From positions 62,001-126,000 of the forward strand of contig JAMWDI010000001.1 in NCBI GenBank assembly GCA_023819375.1: 64,000 bases of DNA. The letters run 5' to 3'. The first letter of the stretch is position 1; every line of letters begins with the position of its first letter. The DNA comes from Candidatus Omnitrophota bacterium (GTDB lineage Bacteria; Ratteibacteria; UBA8468; B48-G9; JAFGKM01). Positions 53,045 through 62,108 of this stretch are shown in pieces. The translations under genes and the position numbers were made by a program. The notes under the pieces were generated by a model, which had not been told where the DNA came from, did not search any database, and worked only from the letters and a program-made list of their open reading frames with translations.

Positions 53045-53956
53045 TTAAAAAACTGATAGATACCTTTCACCTGTGTCTGGCAAAATAACAACTATTATTT
53101 TACCACTATTTTCTTTTCTTTTCCCAATCTTTATTGCAGCAAAAGTAGCAGCACCTGATGAAATTCCACATAATATCCCTTCTTCTCTTGCTAATCTTTT
53201 TGCTGTCTCTATTGCATTCTCGTCGGATACTTTTATTATTTCATCAATTACTTTTAAATTCAATACATCTGGTATAAAACCAGCACCGATACCTTGAATT
53301 TTATGTCTTCCTGAAAACCCTCCAGATAAAACAGGAGATTTTTCTGGTTCAACAGCAACAATTTTTACATCTTTTTTCCTCTGTTTTAGCACCTCTCCTA
53401 CGCCAGTTATTGTTCCTCCAGTCCCTACCCCAGCCACAAATATATCAATTTTCCCATCTGTATCTCTCCATATTTCTTCTGCGGTTGTCTTTCTATGTAT
53501 CTCTGGATTTGCTGGATTTTTAAACTGTTGCGGCATAAACGAATTTTTATATTTTTTTAACAATTCTTCTGCTTTTTTTACTGCTCCTGTCATACCTTCA
53601 TCTGCTGGTGTTAATACAATTTCAGCACCAAACAAAGATAATAATTTCCTTCTCTCTATACTCATACTCTCTGGCATTGTTAAAATTAATTTATATCCTC
53701 TTTGTGCACATACAAAAGCAAGACCAATCCCAGTATTTCCACTTGTTGGTTCAATTATAACTGTATCTTTATTTATAAGTCCTTTTTTTTCAGCATCTTC
53801 AATCATACTTACTGCAATCCTATCTTTTACTGAACCACATGGGTTAAAAAATTCAAGTTTTGCATAAATCTCTGCGTAACATCCTTTCACAACTTTATTC
53901 AATTTTACAAGTGGAGTATTCCCAATCAATTCTGTTATATCCTTTGCAAATTTCAT
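53045..53956 (-). CDS. cysK: Cysteine synthase (O-acetylserine sulfhydrylase)
   Basis: 303 residues from ATG 53956, six bases after GGGGAG; the open frame back to 54010 lies inside rrf2. [34 protein letters not shown] (PLP Lys about 44), [44 protein letters not shown]. No cysE is seen, so the acetylserine source lies elsewhere. First enzyme gene after Rrf2. Confidence 0.96.
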   Translation of the reverse strand: MKFAKDITELIGNTPLVKLNKVVKGCYAEIYAKLEFFNPCGSVKDRIAVSMIEDAEKKGLINKDTVIIEPTSGNTGIGLAFVCAQRGYKLILTMPESMSIERRKLLSLFGAEIVLTPADEGMTGAVKKAEELLKKYKNSFMPQQFKNPANPEIHRKTTAEEIWRDTDGKIDIFVAGVGTGGTITGVGEVLKQRKKDVKIVAVEPEKSPVLSGGFSGRHKIQGIGAGFIPDVLNLKVIDEIIKVSDENAIETAKRLAREEGILCGISSGAATFAAIKIGKRKENSGKIIVVILPDTGERYLSVF

Positions 53957-53972
53957 AAATTTCTCCCCATTT

Positions 53973-54422
53973 TTAGATTTCGTAAAAGATAACTTTTTTG
54001 TCTCTTTCATTCAATTCTTTTTGCTTTTTTATTAATTCATCTAGAGTTATATTATCAAGATATTCCAAAATTTTTTCTTTTATATTACACCATAATTTTC
54101 TCGCCACACATATTTCACTTCTTTCACATATTTTGCTTTTTTCAACACATTCCGTTGGAGATATTGTGCCTTCAAGGATTTCAATTATTTCTTTAATTTT
54201 AATTTCTGATGGATCTCTCAAAAAAGCATATCCTCCCTTGCCACCTTTTGCACTTCTTAAAATTCCTGCTTTTTTCAATGTAAGCATAATATGCTCAAGA
54301 TATCTTTCTGATAAATTCTGCCTTTTTGCAATATCTTTAACAAAAATTGGTTTTCCTTTATAATAAACTCCAAGATCTATTAATGCTCTTAATCCATACC
54401 TTGTTCTTGTTGAAATTTTCAT
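53973..54422 (-). CDS. Rrf2-family Fe-S regulator (IscR/NsrR/CymR-like)
   Basis: 149 residues. Winged helix [40 protein letters not shown] and [17 protein letters not shown]; then the cluster motif [20 protein letters not shown], three Cys spaced x6 and x5. This is close to IscR/NsrR, so it probably binds an Fe-S cluster sensing iron, sulfur or NO status. Controls its own operon and, by a shared promoter element, hcp. Confidence 0.93.
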   Translation of the reverse strand: MKISTRTRYGLRALIDLGVYYKGKPIFVKDIAKRQNLSERYLEHIMLTLKKAGILRSAKGGKGGYAFLRDPSEIKIKEIIEILEGTISPTECVEKSKICERSEICVARKLWCNIKEKILEYLDNITLDELIKKQKELNERDKKVIFYEI

Positions 54423-54430
54423 TTTAGTTA

Positions 54431-54488
54431 TTTATTATTTTTGTTATCATATTACTAATATTATACTTAAAATTTTAAAAAATGTCAA
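54431..54488 (-). promoter_or_regulatory. rrf2 operon promoter with candidate Rrf2 operator
   Basis: On the minus strand TTGACA (complement of 54483-54488), 17-base spacer, perfect TATAAT (complement of 54460-54465). The 32 bases 54431-54462, from the -10 box into the leader, match 56857-56888 of the hcp promoter at 28 positions (core AATATTAGTAA then GATAA). An ATTA-N9-TAAC half-dyad lies in it. Autoregulation by Rrf2 is the simplest reading. Confidence 0.75.
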
Positions 54489-54711
54489 ATTTTTTTCTTC
54501 CAATTAATTCCTTCCATTTTTTCTCGCCTATACATTCTTTTGCATATTTACACCAGTCAATACAGGATGGCATTTCTCTATAAACATAACTTTTACACTT
54601 TGGACATCTTGTTCTTACTTCATCACTAAATATTTCAACTTCATATCCACATTTTTCACATTTTTTAACTTCAACTTTTAAAAATCTTGGGTCTATTCCA
54701 GGACATTTCAT
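54475..54711 (-). CDS. Small zinc-ribbon protein, 78 aa
   Basis: Begins MKCPGIDPRFLKVEVKKCEK at ATG 54711, 4 bases inside the ferredoxin end. Zinc ribbon: KKCEKCGYEVEIFSDEVRTR, then CPKCKSYV (two CxxC); then MPSCIDWCKYAKECIGEKKW with three more Cys. Family members beside hcp genes are known but uncharacterised. Could bind zinc or a cluster. The -35 box of rrf2 overlaps its stop region. Confidence 0.72.
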   Translation of the reverse strand: MKCPGIDPRFLKVEVKKCEKCGYEVEIFSDEVRTRCPKCKSYVYREMPSCIDWCKYAKECIGEKKWKELIGRKKFDIF

Positions 54712-55532
54712 AACCAACCTTCCTCTAATATTTCTCCCTTTAAACTTATTACAACTTTTTTTATAGGAATTTTCTTACCACTTTTTTTAACCCCTTCTTC
54801 AACTATTTTCAAAAGACCACTGCAACAAGGAACTTCCATTATAGCAACTGTTATTGTATTTATATTGTTATTAGTAACTATTTGACTTATTTTTTCTATA
54901 TATCTATCAATACCTGTATCAAGTTTAGGGCAGGCAATTATAATTGTTTTCCCTTTTATAAAATCATTATGAAAATTACCATATGAATATGCGGTGCAGT
55001 CAGCAGCAAAAAGCAAATCCACCTTTTTAAAATATGGAGCAGATGGACTTACAAGATGAAGTTGTATTGGCCATTGTTTAAGTTGAGATTTAATTTCTAC
55101 ATTTGGTTTACTCTCTTCAGTTTCTTCTCTTCTATCAACAATTTTCACTCCGGGACAACATGAAACTTCAAAAATTTCTGATATGTCTATCTCAATATTT
55201 TTTTCTTTTAATACCTCAAGTGCCTGTTTTAGATATTCTGTTTCACCATGTTCTTTCAAATGTTTTAAATGAGCAATAATCGTATTTTTCCCTTTTTTTA
55301 TTATATTTTCCATTGTCTTTTTCTCATCATACTCTTCTGCTTCTTTTTCAACAATTTTTATTGCACCAACCGGACAACTACCGATACAAGCACCAAGTCC
55401 ATCACAAAATAAATCACTTATAAGTCGTGCTTTTCCATCTATAATCTGTAATGCACCTTCTGGACAATTGGGGATACACTTTCCACATCCAGTACATTTT
55501 TCCTCATCAATTTCAATAATTTTTCTTTTCAT
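54708..55532 (-). CDS. 2x[4Fe-4S] ferredoxin-domain protein of the hcp operon
   Basis: 274 residues from ATG 55532, just after GGGGGTG. N-terminal bacterial-type ferredoxin: KCTGCGKCIPNCPEGAL and FCDGLGACIGSCPVGAI. The rest (about 100-274) is an uncharacterised domain with HLVSPSAPYFKKVDLLFAAD, DCTAYSYGNFHNDF, CPKLDTGIDRYI and MEVPCCSGLLKIVEEG, having conserved Cys and His. It is regularly found next to hcp and is the likely electron donor. Confidence 0.86.
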   Translation of the reverse strand: MKRKIIEIDEEKCTGCGKCIPNCPEGALQIIDGKARLISDLFCDGLGACIGSCPVGAIKIVEKEAEEYDEKKTMENIIKKGKNTIIAHLKHLKEHGETEYLKQALEVLKEKNIEIDISEIFEVSCCPGVKIVDRREETEESKPNVEIKSQLKQWPIQLHLVSPSAPYFKKVDLLFAADCTAYSYGNFHNDFIKGKTIIIACPKLDTGIDRYIEKISQIVTNNNINTITVAIMEVPCCSGLLKIVEEGVKKSGKKIPIKKVVISLKGEILEEGWL

Positions 55533-55541
55533 AAACACCCC

Positions 55542-56846
55542 CTATTTTAAAATTTCCTTTAAATCCTTTTCTGGTTCTTCAACAAGTTTTAAATTAAATT
55601 CACTTACCAAATATTTTAAAATTTCTTCATTTATCCATGCAGGTATAATTGGACCTATTCTAATCCCTTTAATTCCAAGATATAATAAAGACCATAAAAT
55701 CGCTACTGCTTTCTGTTCCATCCACATTAAAAAATAAGAAACAGGTAAATCATTAATATCTTTAACATTAAAAAGTTCTGCCAAAGAAGAGATTATATCT
55801 ATTCCAACTATTGCATCATTACACTGGCCTATATCTATAAGTCGTGGTACCCCTTCAATATCACCAAGAGCCAAATCATTAAATCTAAATTTTCCACAAG
55901 CAAGAGTTATTACAATTGTATCCTTTGGTAATATTTCAACAAGTTTTCTAAAATATTCATTTTTATTTGTAGGACTATCACATCCTCCAATAACAAAAAC
56001 TCTTCTTATTTTACCGTTTTCTATCAGTTCCTTTATTTTTTCTTTTGAAGACAAAATTGATGATAAAGAAAAACCAGTTGTTAAAATAGTATCTCCATTT
56101 TTTTCAGGTAAATCAGGTAATGTTTTTGCTTTTTCAATGACCTCTGAAAAATCATATCCAGTTATATGTTTAACTTCTGGAAGTCCTACAATGCCTGTTG
56201 TAAAAATTCTATCTTTATATTCATCTTTTGGAATTAAAACACAATTGGAACTTCCAACAATACAAGCAGGAATTTCTGAAAATAATTTTTTCTGGTCATA
56301 CCATGCCTTTCCCAAATTTCCAATAAGATTATCATATTTTCTTATGCCTGGATATCCATGAGCAGGTAAAAGTTCTGAATGAGTATAAACATTTATTCCT
56401 TTATCTTTGGATTGTTTTAAAATTTCCTCAAGAACTTTTAAACTATGACCTGTAACTATTATACCTTTCCCTTTTCTTGTTCCTGTAAATACTTCAACTG
56501 ACTCTGGTTCTCCATATGTTTCAATATGTGCTTTTTTTAACAATTTCATTGTTTCTATATTTATTTTTCCAATATCAAGGGCAAGTTTAATAAATTTTTC
56601 AGTATCAAAATTCACATTTGTTAATGTTGAATATAAAGTTTCAACAAGAAATTTCTCAAGTTTACTGTTTCTATATCCAAGTTCAGATGCATGATAAAGA
56701 TAAGCACTTATACCTTTAAGACCAAAAATTAAATTATCCTGCAATCTTGATAATGTTGGACTTTTACCACATACACCATAATTTATACATCCTTTTCCCT
56801 GACTTGTTTGACTACACTGATAACAAAACATTTTAAAATCTGCCAT
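55542..56846 (-). CDS. hcp: Hydroxylamine reductase/hybrid-cluster protein, class III-like
   Basis: 434 residues, about 110 fewer than E. coli Hcp, matching the class III form that lacks one helical bundle. N-terminal [4Fe-4S] motif [25 protein letters not shown]; hybrid-cluster ligands recognisable in [51 protein letters not shown]. It acts on NO or hydroxylamine. Its promoter carries the Rrf2-type element, fitting NsrR-like control. Confidence 0.95.
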   Translation of the reverse strand: MADFKMFCYQCSQTSQGKGCINYGVCGKSPTLSRLQDNLIFGLKGISAYLYHASELGYRNSKLEKFLVETLYSTLTNVNFDTEKFIKLALDIGKINIETMKLLKKAHIETYGEPESVEVFTGTRKGKGIIVTGHSLKVLEEILKQSKDKGINVYTHSELLPAHGYPGIRKYDNLIGNLGKAWYDQKKLFSEIPACIVGSSNCVLIPKDEYKDRIFTTGIVGLPEVKHITGYDFSEVIEKAKTLPDLPEKNGDTILTTGFSLSSILSSKEKIKELIENGKIRRVFVIGGCDSPTNKNEYFRKLVEILPKDTIVITLACGKFRFNDLALGDIEGVPRLIDIGQCNDAIVGIDIISSLAELFNVKDINDLPVSYFLMWMEQKAVAILWSLLYLGIKGIRIGPIIPAWINEEILKYLVSEFNLKLVEEPEKDLKEILK

Positions 56847-56856
56847 ATTTCCTCCT

Positions 56857-56912
56857 TTTATTACTTTTATTATCGTTTTACTAATATTACATTAAATTTA
56901 TTTTTTTGTCAA
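56857..56912 (-). promoter_or_regulatory. hcp promoter with shared Rrf2-type element
   Basis: Minus strand TTGACA (complement of 56907-56912), 17-base spacer, TAATAT (complement of 56884-56889). Bases 56857-56888 carry the same 32-base element as the rrf2 promoter (28 identical), at the same position relative to -10, with an ATTA-N9-TAAT dyad. AGGAGG precedes the hcp ATG. Confidence 0.75.
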
Positions 56913-56923
56913 GTGAATTTTTT

Positions 56924-57466
56924 TCAACATGTAAATAAAATTTTAAAACCAATGAGAATTAAAATTATTCCGGCAAAAAGTTCAAGTTTATTTCCAAAAA
57001 ACTTTTTAATTTTCTCTCCAATATAAAAACCAATCAAACAGACAATGAAAGTTGTAAGACCAATTATTAAAGAAGGAGTTAAAACCTGTATTTTTAAAAG
57101 AGAAAAGGTAAGGCCCACAGCATAAGCATCAAAACTTGTTGCCAAAGAGAGAAAGAATAAAACAGATAATTTTGCAATATCAATTGTTTTTTTTAATTTA
57201 CCCGATTCGTAAATTATTTTTATTCCAATTATAAATAAAATTAAAAAAGCAACAAGATGATCAAACTCAGAAATATATCTCAAAAATTTTATACCTGTTA
57301 AATATCCTAAAATTGGCATAAAAAATTGAGAAAAGCCAAATGAGAAGGATATTTTAAAACTATTAAGAATTTTCCTTTTAGCAATTAATGTTCCAGAAAT
57401 TACAGAAACAGAGAAAGCATCTATAGAAAGAGAAAGACCAATTAAAAAATTTATAAAAATGTTCAT
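56924..57466 (-). CDS. mntP: MntP-like manganese efflux pump
   Basis: 180 residues, six TM helices in two repeats. FLIGLSLSIDAFSVSVISGT and FLSLATSFDAYAVGLTFSL are the paired D-A motifs; FGFSQFFMPILGYLTG is typical. Exports Mn(II), although the first repeat has Ser-Val-Ser where MntP often has Ala-Val/Ser, so specificity is inferred. Divergent from the phosphate transporter with 41 bases between. Confidence 0.88.
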   Translation of the reverse strand: MNIFINFLIGLSLSIDAFSVSVISGTLIAKRKILNSFKISFSFGFSQFFMPILGYLTGIKFLRYISEFDHLVAFLILFIIGIKIIYESGKLKKTIDIAKLSVLFFLSLATSFDAYAVGLTFSLLKIQVLTPSLIIGLTTFIVCLIGFYIGEKIKKFFGNKLELFAGIILILIGFKILFTC

Positions 57467-57507
57467 TTGTGATAAAATATTTTAATTTAAAATTTAGGAA
57501 TTTAAAA

Positions 57508-58479
57508 ATGATTTTCATTTTTACTCTTCTTTTTTCTTTTTATATGGGTTGGTCAATGGGGGCAAATGATGCAGCAAATTGTGTTGGTGCTGATATTGGT
57601 TCTGGTGTTATGAAAGTCAGAGAAGGAATAATCATAACAATCTTTTTCTCATTTCTTGGAGCAATTTTACTTGGCTCTAACGTAATAAAAACAATAGGTA
57701 AAGGTGTTGTTCCTTTAGATATTTTACCTTATGATGTAGCAATTCTAATAAGTTTAACTGCACTATTTGGAGCAAGTACATGGGTTACAATAGCAACTTA
57801 TAAAAAAATTCCTGTTTCAACAAGTCATTCAATAGTTGGTGCAGTTGCGGGAGCAGGACTTGCTTTTTCTACACCAATTTATTGGTATAAAATAGTTCAA
57901 ATTGTAATATGTTGGATTTTAACACCAGTTGGTTCAGCAATAATTTCTTTTCTGATTTTCCCGATTATTAAATTTATTTTTAGTCTAAAACCTGTTAAAA
58001 AAATTGAAAAACAACTTGTAATTATTTTTATTTATCTTACAAGTGCTTATCTGGCTTTTTCTTGGGGGGCAAATGATGTTGCCAATGCAACAGGAGTCTT
58101 GATTGGAACAGGTAGAATTACTCCAAAACTTGCAAGTTTAATTGGAGCAATTGCTATAGCAATAGGAGTTTCAACTTGGGGATATAAAGTAATAGAAACA
58201 GTTGGTTTTAATATTATAAGATTATCACCCTTAATGACAATCGCAGCAGAAATTGGTTCTTCTTTAAATGTTCATCTTTATACACATCTTGGTATCCCAG
58301 TTTCAACCTCTCATTCAATTGTTGGTGCAATATGGGGAATAGGTTTATATCAGGGTATAAAAGCAATAAATTTGAAGATAGCAAAAGAAATTATTTTGAC
58401 ATGGGCTATAACACCTTTGTTTTCAGGTATAATATCTTATGTGGTCACAAAATTAATTTTAATTTTTATAGGAGGTTAA
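57508..58479 (+). CDS. pit: PiT-family phosphate transporter
   Basis: 323 residues from ATG 57508 (AGGA upstream; GTG at 57469 also open). Two repeats, each with the PiT signature: GWSMGANDAANCVGADIGSG and AFSWGANDVANATGVLIG; VPVSTSHSIVGAVAG and IPVSTSHSIVGAIWG. Low-affinity metal-phosphate symporter. With the DUF47 gene it forms the common pit-DUF47 pair, a second route beside the Pst system at 28761-32893. Confidence 0.96.
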   Translation: MIFIFTLLFSFYMGWSMGANDAANCVGADIGSGVMKVREGIIITIFFSFLGAILLGSNVIKTIGKGVVPLDILPYDVAILISLTALFGASTWVTIATYKKIPVSTSHSIVGAVAGAGLAFSTPIYWYKIVQIVICWILTPVGSAIISFLIFPIIKFIFSLKPVKKIEKQLVIIFIYLTSAYLAFSWGANDVANATGVLIGTGRITPKLASLIGAIAIAIGVSTWGYKVIETVGFNIIRLSPLMTIAAEIGSSLNVHLYTHLGIPVSTSHSIVGAIWGIGLYQGIKAINLKIAKEIILTWAITPLFSGIISYVVTKLILIFIGG

Positions 58480-58481
58480 AA

Positions 58482-59150
58482 ATGGAAAAAACAAGAAATA
58501 TTTTATTCTGGCTTGGACAAAAAGAGGAAAGAGAAATACTCAATGATGAACTTAAACATGTTGAAATATCTTTAAAATGTGTAGAAGAAATGAAAAATGC
58601 GGTTGAATGCTTTGTTAAAGGGAAAATAGAGGAAAAGAATACACATATAGCAAATGTAAAAAATTTTGAACATCTGGGAGATGATATAAGAAAAAAAATT
58701 ACACTTGAATTGTCAAAGGGCTTACTTTTTCCTCCGGATAGAGAAGACCTCTTAATTTTAAATGAAGGACTAAATGATATTGCTGATGGGGCAAAGGGAA
58801 TTGCAAGATTACTTGAATTTTTTGAGGAAAAAATAACAGAAGATATGGGAAATTCTTTACTTTCATTTTCTATAATTACATTGAAAGCAGGAGAAAAACT
58901 CAAAGATGCAATTGATTCATTAATAAAAAATGATATTCAGAAATTACTTGAAGATTGTGCTAATATTGAAACACTTGAAGAAGAGGGAGATGACAGAAGA
59001 CGAGAACTTATCAGAGAATTAATTAAAGAAAATTTATCTGCTCCAAAAGCAATTCTCCTTTATGAAATTATTGATACTATGGAAAATTTGACAGATAGTA
59101 TAAAAAAAGCAGGTGATTTGGTTAGAATCTTAGGTATAAAATCAAAATGA
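58482..59150 (+). CDS. DUF47 (PhoU-like) partner of PiT
   Basis: 222 residues from ATG 58482 with a strong AGGAGGT site; the open frame upstream overlaps pit and is not used. NILFWLGQKEEREILNDELK, IANVKNFEHLGDDIRKKITL (ExxxD), DDRRRELIRELIKENLSAPK, YEIIDTMENLTDSIKKAGDL. All-helical, modulates PiT activity. Overlaps the next gene by 4 bases. Confidence 0.93.
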   Translation: MEKTRNILFWLGQKEEREILNDELKHVEISLKCVEEMKNAVECFVKGKIEEKNTHIANVKNFEHLGDDIRKKITLELSKGLLFPPDREDLLILNEGLNDIADGAKGIARLLEFFEEKITEDMGNSLLSFSIITLKAGEKLKDAIDSLIKNDIQKLLEDCANIETLEEEGDDRRRELIRELIKENLSAPKAILLYEIIDTMENLTDSIKKAGDLVRILGIKSK

Positions 59151-59998
59151 ATTCTTTTAATCCAGAAAGTTATAAAAAGAAAATTTACAAAATAATTTCA
59201 AAATATAAACTAGTTCAAGAAAATGACAAAATCTTCATAGGGCTTTCCGGAGGAAAAGATAGTGGTTGTGCATGTTTTGTTTTATCTGAATATATTAGAG
59301 AAAAAAAATTGAAATGTGAGTTAGTTGCTTTTTATATTAAACTTGGAGATTTTATACCTGAGAGAGTAATTGAAACAATTAAAAAACAAACTGAAGTAGC
59401 ACAAATTCCTTTAAAAATTTATGATATTAAGGATTTTGGAATATCCTATAAAAAAATAGGAACACTTAATAGACCTATATGTAGTAGTTGTGGAACAATT
59501 AAAAGGTATCTCATGAATAAAATAGCAAGAGAAGAAGGTGCCACAAAATTATGTACAGGACATCATGGAGATGATTTTATTGTTTTTTTTATGAAAAATA
59601 TTCTTGGAAAAAATATTGAATGGATCTCAAAATTTACTCCATTACTTGAAGGAAAAGGAAAACAACTTACAAGAATAAGGCCATTATTTTTTGGCAATGG
59701 AGAAGATAATAAAAACTTCTGTGATTTTATAAATTTCCCTTATATTCAAGAAGATGTTTGTCCTCATTTTTTCCTGAAACAAAAAATTGATAAAAGAAGA
59801 GAAAAATGGTATGAAGTCATAAGAGAAATATCAAAATGGCAACCAAATTTTAGAGAATATTTTTTAGAAGGAATTATAGAAATTGCAAAAATTTTATCTT
59901 TAAATCAGAAAGAACCCTTGGAATGTAAAATATGTGGAGAACCAACGAATAAAGAAATATGCTCTTTTTGCAGGTTATTAAAATTTCATAAAGATTAA
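59147..59998 (+). CDS. TtuA/TtcA/Ncs6-type tRNA 2-thiolation enzyme
   Basis: 283 residues. PP-loop IGLSGGKDSGCACFVL, GTLNRPICSSCGTIKRYLMN (CxxC), LCTGHHGDDFIVFFMKNIL and IRPLFFG; a C-terminal zinc finger CKICGEPTNKEICSFCRLLK. Fe-S or Cys thiolase of tRNA using ATP. The central CxxC plus further Cys (EDVCPHFF) fit TtuA-type cluster ligation. Sulfur would come from IscS at 50254. Overlaps DUF47 by 4 bases though functionally unrelated. Confidence 0.9.
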   Translation: MNSFNPESYKKKIYKIISKYKLVQENDKIFIGLSGGKDSGCACFVLSEYIREKKLKCELVAFYIKLGDFIPERVIETIKKQTEVAQIPLKIYDIKDFGISYKKIGTLNRPICSSCGTIKRYLMNKIAREEGATKLCTGHHGDDFIVFFMKNILGKNIEWISKFTPLLEGKGKQLTRIRPLFFGNGEDNKNFCDFINFPYIQEDVCPHFFLKQKIDKRREKWYEVIREISKWQPNFREYFLEGIIEIAKILSLNQKEPLECKICGEPTNKEICSFCRLLKFHKD

Positions 59999-60071
59999 TT
60001 TTTGTCAAGTCTTTTGAAATTGTTGTAAATTAATGCAATATTAAAATTTTTTTATTAATTAAGTAATAAAA

Positions 60072-60080
60072 TGATATAAT
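60072..60080 (+). promoter_or_regulatory. Extended -10 promoter of the subtilase gene
   Basis: TGATATAAT: TG (60072-60073) one base before a perfect TATAAT (60075-60080). The -35 region (60052-60057, TTATTA) is poor, as expected for an extended -10 promoter. AAAGGGGG precedes the ATG at 60105. Confidence 0.6.
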
Positions 60081-60104
60081 ATTAAAGTTTAAAAAGGGGG
60101 TAAA

Positions 60105-62099
60105 ATGAAAAAAATAAAAGATTTAATTTTCTTTAGTTTCTGGATTTTTATTTTGCTTTTCCTTGGAAATTTAAATGGTTCTGATACTTGGATTCCTGTA
60201 AAAGGAAAAGATTTATTTGTTCCAGGAGAATTTATTGTACAATATCGCCCAGAAAAAACATCTTTAACTGAAATTAAAAGTTTTTTTATTTCCAAAAATT
60301 TAGAGATAAAAAAGGTAGGAGTATATGCTCCAATAGTTGTATGTAAAGGAAGAAATTTAGAAGAGGTCAAATCTAAATTACTTCCAAATCCAAATATTGT
60401 AAGTATAGAACCTAATTACATAGCATATTTACCAGAACCATGTTACTCTGGAGAACTTAAACAAAATGAAAATATTGAAATTTTAACTCAAACATCTGAT
60501 TCGCTTTTATCATATCAGTGGGGATATTATAAAATATGGGCACACTTAACAAAAGATGTCCCTTCTAATGCTCCTACCATTGCCATTTTAGATACAGGTG
60601 TCTGGTATGACCATCCTGATTTAAAAGGTAAAGTTATAAAAGGACCAGATTTTGTAAATGGAGACAATGACCCTCTTGATGACCATGGACATGGAACTCA
60701 TGTTGCAGGAATTGCTGCTGCTATATCAAATAATGGAATAGGAATTGCTGGAATTTCACCAAAAAGTAAAATTTATGCTGTAAAAGTTATAACTGCCCAA
60801 GGATGGGCAACATATGCAGATATTGTTGATGGTATTTATCATGTTTCAAATAGGTCTGATGTCAAAATTATTAATATGAGTTTCGGAGGGCCACATTCAC
60901 AGATTCTTGAAAATATGATAAATTATGCATTCAGTAAAGGAAAAATATTAGTTGCAGCAGCAGGTAATGAAAATACTTCAATTCCTTCTTATCCTGCAGG
61001 TTATGACTGTGTAATTGCTGTTGCTGCTTCCGACGAATATGATTGGAAGGCAGATTTTTCAAATTATGGCAACTGGGTTGATATTGCTGCTCCTGGTGTA
61101 GATATAATTTCAACAGTCCCTGGATATATTTATGGAATAGATTATGGAATTTGGGATGGAACTTCAATGGCTGCACCTTTTGTTTCAGGTGCCTGTGCAA
61201 GAATTCTTGCTCAATATCCAAATCTTACAAATATTCAAGTTGAACAAATATTAAAAAATAATGGAGATAATTTACCTCCGTTAAGATGGCCAGAAGGAAC
61301 CAATTTCAAACGATTAAATCTTTATAAATCTCTGAGTGGAACTTCAAGTCCAGATGCTTCTGTAAGTGCTTATATTACAGATGCAATAACAGGACTTCCT
61401 CTTGTGGGAGCAAAATTCAGTGCCTATTTAGGGAATACACTGGTTGCTTATGATTACGTACCAGTTGAAGGATATTCTTTTTTTGTTATAGAAGATTTGG
61501 TTGAAACAGGAAATTATATTTTTAAAATTACAAAACCGAAATATGCTAACTTTCAAACTCCACCTAAAAATTTATCTTATGGAAGTAATTATTTAGGAAT
61601 AATTCCTGTTCCACCTTCAACAGGAGGCTGGCAACTTGTTATATCTTGGGATATGACAGAAGAACTACCAGATTTTGATTTATACTTATGGTTGCCTTCC
61701 TCTCAACCATACATTGTTGGACCAGAATTTCCAGGAAGTACCCGTTTCTTCCCTTGGGCAAGATATAATAGAGATTCTGCTCTTGATTATATACCTGTGG
61801 AATCAATAAGTGTCAAAAAAACTCTTCAAGGTACTTATACTATTGCTGTTTACAATACAGAAGGGGGAAATAATTTTAAAATTTCTAATATGCGTGCATT
61901 TATTTATTACAATAATAGTTTGAAATATATTATTGAAGCACAAAATGGTTTTGGAAATGGCACAGAAGATTGGTGGGTTATAGGTAGTTTTTCAGGTAGT
62001 ACCTTTATACCTTTTAATTATTTTACAAATGAATGGCCAGGCCCTTATAATTTGAAACATAAATTCTCAATACAGAAAAAAGAAAAAATTATAAAATAG
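60105..62099 (+). CDS. Secreted subtilisin-family (S8) serine protease
   Basis: 664 residues. Signal peptide (LIFFSFWIFILLFLGNLNGS), inhibitor-I9-like propeptide (about 45-110, GEFIVQYRPEKTSLTEIKSF to PNIVSIEPNYIAYLP), catalytic domain about 125-405 with Asp163 (AILDTGVWYDHP), His196 (DDHGHGTHVAGIAAA) and Ser354 (WDGTSMAAPFVSG). A C-terminal about 240 residues add an Ig/peptidase-regulatory-like part (ASVSAYITDAITGLPLVGAK) and a jelly-roll-like end. Exported; no neighbours explain a specific substrate. Likely nutrient proteolysis. Confidence 0.95.
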   Translation: MKKIKDLIFFSFWIFILLFLGNLNGSDTWIPVKGKDLFVPGEFIVQYRPEKTSLTEIKSFFISKNLEIKKVGVYAPIVVCKGRNLEEVKSKLLPNPNIVSIEPNYIAYLPEPCYSGELKQNENIEILTQTSDSLLSYQWGYYKIWAHLTKDVPSNAPTIAILDTGVWYDHPDLKGKVIKGPDFVNGDNDPLDDHGHGTHVAGIAAAISNNGIGIAGISPKSKIYAVKVITAQGWATYADIVDGIYHVSNRSDVKIINMSFGGPHSQILENMINYAFSKGKILVAAAGNENTSIPSYPAGYDCVIAVAASDEYDWKADFSNYGNWVDIAAPGVDIISTVPGYIYGIDYGIWDGTSMAAPFVSGACARILAQYPNLTNIQVEQILKNNGDNLPPLRWPEGTNFKRLNLYKSLSGTSSPDASVSAYITDAITGLPLVGAKFSAYLGNTLVAYDYVPVEGYSFFVIEDLVETGNYIFKITKPKYANFQTPPKNLSYGSNYLGIIPVPPSTGGWQLVISWDMTEELPDFDLYLWLPSSQPYIVGPEFPGSTRFFPWARYNRDSALDYIPVESISVKKTLQGTYTIAVYNTEGGNNFKISNMRAFIYYNNSLKYIIEAQNGFGNGTEDWWVIGSFSGSTFIPFNYFTNEWPGPYNLKHKFSIQKKEKIIK

Positions 62100-62108
62100 T
62101 TTTGAAAT

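Noticed and set aside
58332-58481. N-terminal extension of the DUF47 protein
   Set aside because: Overlaps pit in another frame; ATG 58482 has a strong AGGAGGT site and matches the family start.
60001-60012. TTGTCAAG, a minus-strand TTGACA after the tRNA-thiolase gene
   Set aside because: No acceptable -10 box 16-18 bases further on the minus strand, which would point into the 3' end of a coding gene.
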